A stretch of 64,000 nucleotides of DNA from Paracentrotus lividus (taxonomy: Eukaryota > Echinodermata > Echinoidea > Camarodonta > Echinidae): contig CALNVZ010001006.1 in the NCBI GenBank assembly GCA_940671915.1, forward strand, positions 16,300 through 80,299. The letters are read 5' to 3'. Shown piece by piece: positions 52,577-62,493 of the stretch. The position numbers and the translations under genes are program-made. Position 1 is the stretch's first letter. Every line of letters begins with the position of its first letter. The notes under the pieces were generated by a model. It made no database searches and was not told the origin of the DNA. It was given only the letters and a program-made list of their open reading frames with translations.

Positions 52577-53689
52577 ATGGCGGTTTTCAAAATCAGGTTT
52601 ACTTTATTATATATACTCCAAATACTAGTATTTATATCTGCAACCAGTACAAAACCTATCATTATACGCTCAGAAGGTAATCGTGCCGTATTTTCATTCA
52701 GTTACAATTTTTCCATAGATCATATGTACAAAATCGTGTTCAATGATGATTTTACTGTTTACAAATCCCATAATATGGTGAAGCCAAGCTCAACATACAA
52801 CCTGCAAGAACGTTTTTCGGTACAAAAGACTGTTTACGACCATGTAATTCAACTCGAAGTTGATATAAGTGATTTGTCCCGACATGATGCAGGGTCGTAC
52901 AAATTTTGCGCCTTTAAAGACGGAATGCCTGTTGACGGTTCAAGTCGAGAAGTTCTGCTTACAGTTCTATATCCTCCAGGGAAAGCAAAATGTAATCAAA
53001 CTGTCTTACCTCCGCACGTACATCCCGAGTTCGAAAAAAAGTACACGACAATTGAATGCTTTGCCACTAGGGGTAATATGCAAGATTATATTTTGTGTTA
53101 TCAAGACGACAGATTGGCTTTACCTTACAGTGATGTTTATCGTAATCAAACTCTGATGGTTCAGAAAGTTTGGATGAAAATTGCTTTACCAATAACATGT
53201 TGTTCAACGAATAGTCCACTGTACATTCAACCTTCACATTGTAAAGATGCTACTATCAAAATACCCATAGAGAATATGCTAGAACCAAATGAAGATGCAT
53301 TTACAACTATGTCGAGTTCAATAAATCCCACCACCCCGAATACTGATACGACGTTGGCAACGACAAATCTGTGTTACAAACACAACTTTCTTTTCTCGAT
53401 TTCAGTTGGCGATATCTTAATAATTTTCATAATTGCATTGCTCTCTTACAAAGTACATACATTAAACAGACGTAACCGGAAAAATAAAGACATGTCTAAA
53501 AATGAAATAAAAAAAAGTAAAATCTCTGATAGCAATTTTGCCGCAGAACTGGAAAGTGAAAAAGAACCGTGTAATCTTCTACACATGTCAAATGACAGTG
53601 AAAATACTGAAGATTATATCTATTTTGGCTATAACGAGTGCCCTTTATGTAAAACTTCACATAACATGACTCGCGGAACCCGGGTTTGA
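52577..53689 (+). CDS. Two-domain Ig-superfamily transmembrane receptor
   Basis: 370 residues, one open frame. Signal peptide about 1-23; V-like domain 26-131 with the F-strand motif DAGSYKFC; C2-like domain 132-228 opened by VLYPP. The V-like domain has Phe41 at the B-strand Cys position and Phe110 at the F-strand Cys position, so the canonical disulfide cannot form. The C2-like domain has Cys139, 161, 174, 208, 209 and 222, the same pattern as the neighbouring 285-aa protein. A Thr/Ser-rich stalk (243-264) precedes a membrane span at about 271-292, then a basic stretch (NRRNRKNK) and a 78-residue tail ending with tyrosines 347, 349 and 352 (EDYIYFGYNEC). None fits ITIM or ITSM exactly. A tandem paralogue of the upstream gene that adds signalling capacity. 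The acceptor-like AAATAG at 52,551-52,556 precedes the ATG. Confidence 0.88.
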   Translation: MAVFKIRFTLLYILQILVFISATSTKPIIIRSEGNRAVFSFSYNFSIDHMYKIVFNDDFTVYKSHNMVKPSSTYNLQERFSVQKTVYDHVIQLEVDISDLSRHDAGSYKFCAFKDGMPVDGSSREVLLTVLYPPGKAKCNQTVLPPHVHPEFEKKYTTIECFATRGNMQDYILCYQDDRLALPYSDVYRNQTLMVQKVWMKIALPITCCSTNSPLYIQPSHCKDATIKIPIENMLEPNEDAFTTMSSSINPTTPNTDTTLATTNLCYKHNFLFSISVGDILIIFIIALLSYKVHTLNRRNRKNKDMSKNEIKKSKISDSNFAAELESEKEPCNLLHMSNDSENTEDYIYFGYNECPLCKTSHNMTRGTRV

Positions 53690-53779
53690 GATGGGGGAGG
53701 GGCAAATACTAAGTACACCTGAAGTATAGAAAGAGAAAACGCAATTGAATGTTCTAATGGAGGGCAACTTTCTATCCTA

Positions 53780-53960
53780 TTTATAGTATACCTCCGCCAT
53801 CGGTTGTGTCGGAGTCGTCGTGTTTTCGGGTTTGCGTCCGTTCGTCCCATTTGCTCGCCATGTCATCGCAACATACTCAATTCAATTTTATTACTCATCA
53901 TCCATATAAATACAATGACAATATAAAGAGGAGATGCGCAGAAAATATGCCTTTGAATTT
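53780..53960 (-). repeat. Possible LINE 3' tail
   Basis: Minus strand reads GGACGAACGGACGCAAACCC and, separately, GAGTAATAAAATTGAATTGA, words typical of dispersed retroelement tails ending in TTGAA-type repeats. No coding part is attached, so this is a weak call. Confidence 0.3.
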
Positions 53961-54214
53961 ATATTGTCGTTGTTGATTTCTTTTTAAAGGGGCATTTTTA
54001 GGGTACACGAGAAAGTAGGGGCACTGTTCCCCATGCCCCTCGGTTCCGCTGCCTCTAATTTTATTCATTCTTATAGTGTCGTCGATCATTTTTGTATCCT
54101 CTAAAACGGGAAGCATGTCCCTTTTCATTCCTAAGAGAAGACTATGACAAGACCGGGTCATTTTAATTAATGTAATACATGTACTCTTTTGGAGCAAAAA
54201 GATTACATAAAATC

Positions 54215-54220
54215 AATAAA
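54215..54220 (+). terminator. Candidate poly(A) signal of the 370-aa receptor gene
   Basis: First AATAAA downstream of the stop at 53,689 on the plus strand, about 525 bases after it. Confidence 0.4.
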
Positions 54221-54586
54221 ATAGCATGGTATTTAGATTCAGGAACCAGTATTTGAAGCAAAATATATAGTAACAGCCCCCTCGAACTTAATATAGTTTC
54301 CTGGAACGGAAAGGATTAGCAACCTTTATGACAGCTATGATTGATATGTCTTCAGTTTGAGTATACTCACGCACTGATAAATCGGTAAACATATTCTCAA
54401 GAGCTGAAAGTGATCATTATCAACGTACAGTATCCACGATATCCAAGTCTAAAGATTATTGACCGTTCATCAGCCTGAAGCGAATGGTAAAATATATTCA
54501 AGCTTTTCAGCTTGTATCCAAAGGCCTGTAGATACGCATTTTACGTTGCCATTTCTAATTGTCGGATAACCATAACATCATTTACA

Positions 54587-56836
54587 ATGAAGAACCTGAA
54601 AGTTGTATTTCCCAAACTACATTCACATCCACACAAGATAATTTGTGTGTTCCATATGGTTTTCTTTCTGTTTGTTCAACTGGAAAAAATACCTGAGTGC
54701 GCTGGACTAGTTTCTTCATATTTCGAAACTCATCCTCGTGATATCAAAACTGTTGAAGGCAGAAATGCAACTTTTATCTGCACCGTTTTACAGTTTGATC
54801 CTGATACTGAAAGACTGAGTTGGCACGTTGTGCCAGACGACTATCCTACTATCATTTTAGATTATTATGATGAATCGTCACATAATAAGACGTCTGTGAT
54901 AACGGTAAGTCATATTGGGAGAAACGAGCAGACTTTTAAATGTGTCCTTCGTGGGCTGTACGAAGGGCTGTTCTTTAGAACATATTCCTCGAGGACCTCA
55001 ACAATGCACGTGCAGTACTTTCCGAAGAATAACGAGATAAGTTGTGGTTTAAGTCCGTTAGAAGAACTTCATGAGGGCTCTGTTGTAGCATTATGGTGTC
55101 GGGTCAAGAAAGGCAATCCATCGGTAAATCTAATGTGGAAGATAAACAAAATCAGCTTATTCAATGCATCTTTTACTGAAACTAATTTAGTCGCAGAAGG
55201 TGAAAAACTTACCCTCAATCAAGAGGTTTATCTTAGTCACAAACTACATTCTAAGACATTATATTGTGTTGCGTCCAGTGTGGCAAGGGTCTTCCTTAAC
55301 CAACAAATATCCTGCTCTATCGGGCCTTTGTTGGTTCGCCATAAGCCTAAGGTGATGATTTATCAAACAGAGCTTCCTTCTCCAGTTGGCAACCATGAAT
55401 CGGAAGCAATAGAATTAAGCTGTATCGCTACAAGTTATCCAGAGGATAAGTTTTATAATTGGTATTGCTCTCCCCCGAATACTTTGATTGGCTGCAATAA
55501 TTCTACATCGGAGACCATAGAGTTGAACCCAAAATTAAGCGGCACTATTACCGAAAACATTGTGGTATGCTGTTCAGTGACCAACACTGAAGGAACTGGA
55601 ACGGCTGAGTTCATTCTTTCACCCTATGCCAATGGTGTATTGAATGCCTTTGGCACTAGTACGGAAGACATCCCTAAATCTGTCTTAACAGAAAAAATTT
55701 TGTGTAAAAACGCCTCGGTGAGACTTACGGTTTTGAATCAATCTTTAAACGTGGAGACATTTTCATTTGAGGCACATCTGGTTTGTTTCCTTAATTGTTT
55801 CGAAGAAGCAAGCGGTACTGATGAACCAATAAAATGGTTTGTAAATGGAAATCAGGTTGGAAACAACAGTAGTTTTGTTCAAAACTCTTCGTCGGTCACC
55901 TCTCATTTAACGGTGAATGGAAGTTTTCACAAGGATCATATCATTAATGTATCCTGTGGAACACTTTCGCACGATGGACCACTAAGAGATACCGTAAACT
56001 TAACCATGTTGAAGCTTCCACAGAATGCCCAAGTTGGTATATCATCAACTGCCAACAAAGCATCAAAAGGGGTGACTGTACTACAAGGCAATGACAGTGA
56101 TGATATCCATCAAACTGACGTTATGACTTCTTCAAGGGATACAGTAAACAAAGAAAATGTAGAGGATAAGGCTTCTTGGTCAAACCTTGATGGAATTAAA
56201 GTAATCGTTTTTGCATCAGTGGCAGTTTTTGTAGGACTCCTTTTAACAGCATGTCTTTGTGCTCTCTGTACTGTTTTCATTTTCAAATACTTACAAAGGA
56301 TCAAGCTAGATGCTCGGCCTTCTAAAAGCTTTCATGATCCCCAGGTTCCCGTGAAATGTGTTTCTTGCAATGCTTCTCAAAAAGAAGTTTGTTTGGGTAA
56401 AGGTGACCGCAGAGACTTTGAAGATGACATATTGTATTACGAACCTCTCAATTGCTGTCCTCCACCTTTGCCATCTCTCACAACGATGCCTGTTCGAAAA
56501 GAATTTGTTGGTGATAAATTCTTATATGAGGCAGAGTCCTCACGTAGTTCGAATATCAGTTGGCAATCTTCTGAATCTCTTGCTTCAAGTAAATCATATA
56601 ATTTTCCTTCTGAAACTTCCACCCCCTCTGGTTCATCAGAAGGAGATGAATATGCACTCCCCCAATTACAGGGAGATGAAACCCTATGCTTAAGCGTGTC
56701 CGATTTGTCAGATCATGACTATGACAACGCAAAAATCATGCGCATGCACATGTTACCTAGGACAGTGTCTTTCTCCAGGCTGCAAATTGAAAACAACATG
56801 GCCGAAACAGATTTTCCACTTCCACCCTTTCCATAG
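54587..56836 (+). CDS. Four-Ig-domain transmembrane receptor with ITIM-type site
   Basis: 749 residues from the ATG at 54,587 (the frame is open further upstream but has no earlier ATG). A hydrophobic signal segment is at 18-30, preceded by a long n-region. Ig-like domains: D1 47-144 (Cys65, Trp79, Cys119); D2 145-252 (Cys171, Trp184, Cys227, plus Cys153 and Cys243 in the A and G strands); D3 254-347 (Cys279, Trp292, Cys294, Cys303, Cys328-329); D4 about 373-475 (Cys400, Trp417, Cys457). Many N-glycosylation sites. Membrane span 537-567. The 182-residue tail has LYYEPL at 616-621, which fits the ITIM consensus, plus a YxN site (Tyr712, YDNA), a PPPLP run and a Ser-rich region. Probably an inhibitory or adhesion receptor. 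Related to the two upstream genes by the CC-type F strand in D3 and the A/G cysteine pair in D2. All domains lie in one exon. Confidence 0.9.
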   Translation: MKNLKVVFPKLHSHPHKIICVFHMVFFLFVQLEKIPECAGLVSSYFETHPRDIKTVEGRNATFICTVLQFDPDTERLSWHVVPDDYPTIILDYYDESSHNKTSVITVSHIGRNEQTFKCVLRGLYEGLFFRTYSSRTSTMHVQYFPKNNEISCGLSPLEELHEGSVVALWCRVKKGNPSVNLMWKINKISLFNASFTETNLVAEGEKLTLNQEVYLSHKLHSKTLYCVASSVARVFLNQQISCSIGPLLVRHKPKVMIYQTELPSPVGNHESEAIELSCIATSYPEDKFYNWYCSPPNTLIGCNNSTSETIELNPKLSGTITENIVVCCSVTNTEGTGTAEFILSPYANGVLNAFGTSTEDIPKSVLTEKILCKNASVRLTVLNQSLNVETFSFEAHLVCFLNCFEEASGTDEPIKWFVNGNQVGNNSSFVQNSSSVTSHLTVNGSFHKDHIINVSCGTLSHDGPLRDTVNLTMLKLPQNAQVGISSTANKASKGVTVLQGNDSDDIHQTDVMTSSRDTVNKENVEDKASWSNLDGIKVIVFASVAVFVGLLLTACLCALCTVFIFKYLQRIKLDARPSKSFHDPQVPVKCVSCNASQKEVCLGKGDRRDFEDDILYYEPLNCCPPPLPSLTTMPVRKEFVGDKFLYEAESSRSSNISWQSSESLASSKSYNFPSETSTPSGSSEGDEYALPQLQGDETLCLSVSDLSDHDYDNAKIMRMHMLPRTVSFSRLQIENNMAETDFPLPPFP

Positions 56837-56982
56837 ATTTAAGCCGATTCAGGCTTTTTAGTCTGTAAAGCTAAGTTTGAGCATTAAACGTTGGGTAAAT
56901 ATTCTTCTGCATAATTAAATACGTCTGTTTTACATTTTAATATATATATTTTTCCAAATGTTTAGAAAGCAATGCATTTTGG

Positions 56983-56988
56983 AATAAA
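56983..56988 (+). terminator. Candidate poly(A) signal of the 749-aa receptor gene
   Basis: AATAAA about 147 bases after the stop codon at 56,836. Confidence 0.55.
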
Positions 56989-59179
56989 AACATGGTATTG
57001 TCCACATGTTCGGACCCACGGAAACTTTTTTTTTCGGTTTTGAATTGATTTCATTCGAAAAATTTACATCATAATTCAAATTTATCTACTTACTGGTGGT
57101 AAAATAAGTAACATTTTAGATTACATTTCAATCATAATTTTGCAAACTATGTAGGTAAGGTATATTGTTTCTTTCTTGTTACTTGTACCTTTTTTGGCAA
57201 GACTTAATGTTGTAATTAAAAAAAAAAGACAAAAATTGTACATATTTCCAGAGTGTTTTTAATATATTGAGATGTATACGATGTCTCATAAAGCAGGAAG
57301 ATGCAGCATGTATTAATAATGTCCAGATTTTTCTCTACATTTGCTTGATTACATGTATGAAAACTTCTCGTTGTGGATTATTAAGGGGCAAATGATAATG
57401 TATGATATTAACATGTAAAGCAATACAAAAACTGAAACATGACATGTTAATAGTTTGTCTTCTTATATAGCTAATTTCACGTCAAGTACTACATGCATAT
57501 TAATTACTTAATTTCCTTTCATATATCAATTACTTTTCAGACATATTCTGTAAAACGAGACAAAATACTTTCCAAGCACCAGCTTATTAATACATTGAAA
57601 AGAAATAGAAATAGTTTATCACAGTGTGGTAATTTATTGCACAGTTACTATCATAATCCAACATGTACATGTATACGATGTTATATTTGTGTGTAATTTT
57701 ATTTTTTATTTCGTGATGCGTAAAGAATGAATAGCAATGTATCATCTTGCTTCATAAAACAAAAATGTTACATGTAAAAATGTTTAGACTTTTCTCTAAG
57801 TTGACAATAATATCTATCAACTTGGAATGGTAAGGAACAAATTTGAATGTAACATATTGTGCATTAACGTAACGGTAAAATGTTACACATGATAATGTAC
57901 ATTTTTGTCTGTATATGTTATACTAGTTTAAATGCAGTCACTTTCATTTCATGCAAGCATTGTGTGCCTTTGAAACTTATATTGTCTCAGGCATCTATGA
58001 CTTGTAAGGCGTGTTACATACTCTGTTACCCAAGAGTAATGTAGTTTAAAAAATGTATCAATAATGTATGAATATATATGTCAGGGCCCAGTACACATAA
58101 AGCGTAAAGGACAAAAACTCTTGAGAAAAAAAACTAACTGTCGCTTGTCACTGAAACTCGAAACAAAATGAAGAGAAAATGAATTTGAAATTAACAAATA
58201 TAATTTTATAATTACTCCAATAATGTGTGTAATATATAAATCCAATTGGAATGCAAAAAGTTATACCTGTTTCAATATTGTTATACCAAATAATGCCGGC
58301 TCTAAAGTTAAAACAAATTTATTTCAAAAAGATATAAGAGTTCTATGTCGCCTTATAACCAACGTTGGGGCCCATCTTCCTGACAACTCGGATACGACTT
58401 GACTCGACTCCGACCGGTGACCTCACAACAACCCCGTCTACGAGTGCGCACTGTAACTGTCGCGACCTTCCGTCGTGTTCCCTGCGACCTTCGCGTGACC
58501 TTGGGTTCGGTTGCGTCCTTCAGATCTAGCCGTCGAATCTGCCATGTGCCATGAACCATGAACTAGAACCACGAACCAGGAACCAGGAACCAGGAACCAG
58601 GAACCAGGAACCAGGACCCTATCGTAATAACAATACAAAATCTCCTTCCCAATAATTGGTATACGAATCCCTAAATGAAATTACTTTCCAAAAAATGTAA
58701 TAATTTCAACTATCAGCTTCTCATTATTCCAGAGAAAACGTACAAATAATGCACGAATCACCATTAAGTTTCGTCCAAAATTTCTGTCATCGAAAATACA
58801 TATAGATTCATTCAATAACGGGTTATCTTTCTGCGTTAACACTTCACCAATAGTGATTTAATCTTCATTTCAAATGCTTATAACTTTAACAGGGTAGGTT
58901 ACATTTCATCTAATACATTAATACAAAATGACGTCATAACTTCACCACTTGCGTGGGTAACAACTCTCACCGTTGGTTTATGTATTGGTACTGAGAATAA
59001 CTGCTTCTCAGTACGTCGAAATATTGATTTTTACATAAGCAGAAATAACACATTGAAACATTCGAATACTGCTTGTAGAAAAACAAATGAAGAAACTTGG
59101 CAAAGTCTCAAACTGAAAGAAAATAAGGAAGCAAAAATGAAACGTCTGTCTCCTTAAAATCATACAACGCAATGCCCCT
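56989..59179. other. Noncoding, AT-rich with one GC-richer island
   Basis: No supported gene. Positions 58,370-58,570 are GC-richer and include CGACTTGACTCGACTCCGAC-like words, probably a dispersed repeat. Confidence 0.45.
58573..58617. repeat. Seven-base tandem repeat (GAACCAG)n
   Basis: About six consecutive copies of GAACCAG. Explains the VPGSWF repeats in the minus-strand short frames. Confidence 0.95.
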
Positions 59180-60019
59180 TAAAGGGCCTGTCCCACAGAA
59201 GGCGATCGTTGTGGCGACAACCTACGAACTGCTTTTTAGTACCCATCGCCACCATGCGCAGGTCCAATCGCCTGTAAGATCGTGAATTATCCGTCTGTCG
59301 CCAACAAATACGTACCAAAATTCTGTTCGCCGCTGGTTTCTCACAAGTTAAACAATAGCCGGCGTCAGTTGGGTTGTCTTCTCTGTCTTCTCTTGTCGCG
59401 ACACGGTGCTATCGTAGATTGTCGGCAGATAGAACATGTTTAGCAGAGCGGAACAGCGGTCAGTTGTAGGTTGCCGCGCTCCAGCGTACGTTGCACGCAT
59501 GCGCTGAACCAAAAGGTCACTGAAATTTAATCCGCTACGACCATTGTCGCCACCTACATTCACCAAAATCAGGATCGGCCTCCCATTCAGATACTGTACA
59601 GTCGCCGCTATTTTTGAAATTTTCAAAAATCACTCACGACCCAATTATAATGCGCGACTGAGAGGACTATCACGAACCTAAAGGCGACAGGCCGCCATCA
59701 GGTAGAAAACACTCGATCGCCTGTGTCAGTCGCAAGGATCGCCACAGTGCGCAAGTTCATATTTTGGGTTGATTTTAAGCTGCGACAAGAGAAGTCGAGC
59801 CACGAGATGCGCGAAGGTCGAAGCTATTGTATTATCGGATACCAGCTATTATTAGCCTAATGTTTGCGTGGAAGCAAGTCGTTGTCGTAGCCTATCGTAG
59901 ACAGAGTCGTAGAGTCGTGTATGATTTTCGGTCACCTACGATTCTGACACGATTCTGGCAGGTTCTAGCATGCATAGGTTGTCGCCACTACGATCGCCTT
60001 CTGTGGGACAGGCCCTTTA
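59180..60019. mobile_element. Foldback MITE, family K
   Basis: Left end TAAAGGGCCTGTCCCACAGA, right end TCTGTGGGACAGGCCCTTTA; the inverted repeat continues through AAGGCGATCG and GGCGACAACCTA, about 45 bases. Length 840. GC-richer than its surroundings, no coding capacity. I see no clear target duplication. Confidence 0.88.
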
Positions 60020-60246
60020 CACGCTGAAGCACGCGAATCAATTTTCATTCGGGCGTTGTCTATTTACATAATAATCAAGATCGTTTTATCGCGCTTTGCC
60101 TAACAAAGCAACAACCATTTCGTAAGTTAGTCTAGTTTTGAAGACCCTTAAACAAAACTAAAATATGAAAAATCTTCTAAATAAGGCAATGTCTTTACTT
60201 TAGCGGTCTTAACCGTGACAATATACATACACTAATATTATTAAGA
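60020..60246. other. Noncoding spacer
   Basis: No features recognised. Confidence 0.4.
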
Positions 60247-60478
60247 TGCAACTTTGCACCCTAAATGTAACAGTAACTACATGGGGTATACAATTGCACC
60301 CTATTCATTTTGGGATATACATGTATGACAAAAACACAAAAAAATGGCATTCCAAGAAAATATCTGTGTAGACAAGGGTACAGGTGCATAATGTAGCTCC
60401 TTGCACCTGTGAGGGTGCCGAATACTTAATTGGGAGCAAGGATGATATTGTTACATTTTGAAGGATGCGAAATTGCGC
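60247..60478. mobile_element. Small inverted-repeat element
   Basis: GCAACTTTGCACCCTAAATG at the left is the imperfect inverse of the right end (CATTTTGAAGGATGCGAAAT). An inner hairpin pairs ACAGGTGCA with TGCACCTGT. Likely an old MITE of about 230 bases. Confidence 0.55.
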
Positions 60479-60919
60479 CCTAGTTTTTAAATGCTTAATA
60501 AGAACGTGTGTTATTAAAAAGCATGTGATATGTAATATTTTTTATTCTCGATATGATATAGAAACGATAAAGAATAAATCTTGGTGTAACTTCCATTTCA
60601 TAATGTATACATGTAAATATTTGATAATCTTTCATTTTATCATGTACTTTATCGTAAAGAACAAAATCAAGTACACCATATAAAGCAACAAAGAAAAACC
60701 ACAAATTGATGTAAATATTTTTTCTTTTAAAATTTAAGACCAAGTACAAAATTTCTGGTATCAATAATCATATAGTAAATATAATTGCATTTTATATTGT
60801 GTTTTGAAAAGGTGATTAAAAGAAATTTTCTACTTTATGCTACATTTAAATAATCGATTTGCTAATTTGAGATTCACATCCATTCTGAATAATTCAATTT
60901 TCAAACACTTTCAACTTTT

Positions 60920-61306
60920 ATATTGTTTGTTCGTCTTTTCGGATTTTTTCTAAAAATGTAACATCAATAATTATAACATGTAAAAGTCCTATACTGTTCA
61001 TATTTTTATATTATCTAATAGTTTCAACAGCAATACTAATTCGGATATTAACAATGCCTCACTGAATTAAGATAACCCACTATAGTTCATGAATCCACTT
61101 TTTTTTATTTTCATAAACTTTTTATTATTTGTCCGTCTTTTCTAATTTTCCACAATGTAAGATCATTAATTGTAACGTGTAATAGTCCTCCTGTTCATAT
61201 TTTTTTCTGTATATAATAGTTTCAACAACAACATTTATTGATATGCACAATGCTTCCCTAGATAAAAATAAAACCCCTCTTTAGATTATGAATGCACCGT
61301 TTTTGT
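60920..61306 (+). repeat. Diverged ~190-base tandem duplication
   Basis: 60,920-61,105 and 61,120-61,306 share GTCCTNCTGTTCATATTTTT-type words in the same order: CGTCTTTTC, TAATTNTAACRTGTAA, GTCCT, AGTTTCAACA, CAATGC, and ATGAATSCAC at the end. Noncoding, AT-rich. Confidence 0.75.
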
Positions 61307-62437
61307 TTATATTTCCGTCAACAATTATCATATTAACTAAGATATATATCTTTAGCTATTCATTGTATATATCATGACCTCGCTGTGTTGAGCAAATTAA
61401 TTGATTGAGAAATTGATTGATATTGAGAAATATTAAATAATAACAATAATAATGATGTTGCATGATGGTAATTTCGATATACAACGGAGTAACCGCACAT
61501 TGATCTGTTGATTTTGATAATCTTCGCGGAATTGGTCAATTAATAGGAAAAGGCGAAAACCCCCATTTTTGTATCTGAAATAGATTAAAAAGGTCTGACT
61601 AGGATCGTAAATTTATTATCTGACTGGAAGAAATTTTTATTGTATCTTGGGACGACATGAAAATTAATACAATTATCTCACTTATTTGTTGAAATGTGTT
61701 TTTTGTATATATTTTTTTTTTATCATATAAATATAGTCATATAATTCATGCAATTTGTCAATTGTGTTTTCAATGATGAATTATATCACACACTTAATGA
61801 AATACTAATAAATGGCACAGAAAACTGAAATTTTCCACAATTGACTGTCATGTGAGTAGTCGCGTGAATGGCGTGTCAGGACTGATTTGATGGGAAGCCA
61901 GGGAACACAACGTATTCGTGGTAAAATATTTAGTGATTAAACTTCGCGTGCGATCTACATGTACATGTAATCTTGAATTAACTTAAACTTAAAGTTGTGA
62001 TGCGAGCAAACTTTTTGTCGATAAAATTGCATCGGGGATATGACTGGCCTACAGTTTACTGAGAAATGTCAATTGTAAAGTTCATTCTTAAATTCAATGC
62101 TATTATGAAAATTGGCCTGATGATATTAAATATTTCATACAACAAACTCAACGTGCCTTTCCAATGATTTAACTTCTATCATTTAACTTCTAAACACTCA
62201 CTACGGTGTAATAATGAACTTTTCACGAACAAATTCTATGCTCTCTTTCCCAACGTTTGTTGTATCCAAAGTTATTTTATTAAACACGTTTAATGTATAT
62301 TATTCGTAAATTGTAAATCGTAAAATTAAAATGATTTCCCTCATTTAGTGAGTAAAAAAAAAATACGACTCATAGTATTTATCATATTCTTATTTTAACG
62401 TGGTTAAAGCAAAGTAGGTCGAAAATTCATTGCTTTA

Positions 62438-62440
<3 letters not shown>
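61307..62440. other. AT-rich noncoding stretch
   Basis: No gene or transposon ends recognised. Confidence 0.4.

Positions 62441-62493
<53 letters not shown>
62441..62493. repeat. TA microsatellite (left of Tc1-type insertion)
   Basis: TA run interrupted once. The Tc1/mariner-type element sits in it, and TA units continue at 63,494-63,503. Confidence 0.95.

Larger units (their letters stand above)
32970..52655 (+). repeat. Second assembly copy of 13,174-32,944
   Basis: The order and orientation of every element match the first copy: LTR fossil, foldback right arm, families G, H+B, D, I, J and A, mirrored arrays, then the Ig genes. The repeated block begins exactly at the start of this contig and ends where the previous contig ended. 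From about 38,600 onward this copy is the cleaner one, and both Ig genes are intact here. Confidence 0.9.
53690..54586. other. Spacer between the second and third Ig genes
   Basis: No coding region. 53,780-53,960 looks like a retroelement 3' tail on the minus strand (see separate entry). The spacer ends with TTCAAGCTTTTCAG (54,497-54,510), a plausible 3' splice acceptor 76 bases before the third start codon. Confidence 0.5.

Noticed and set aside
54512-54586. Extending the four-Ig receptor upstream of 54,587
   Set aside because: The open frame continues but begins with a TTG codon and contains no ATG. A splice-acceptor-like TTTTCAG lies just upstream at 54,504-54,510.
60361-60480. Possible tRNA or small RNA hairpin
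   Set aside because: The ACAGGTGCA/TGCACCTGT stem belongs to a larger inverted-repeat element and lacks A and B box words.
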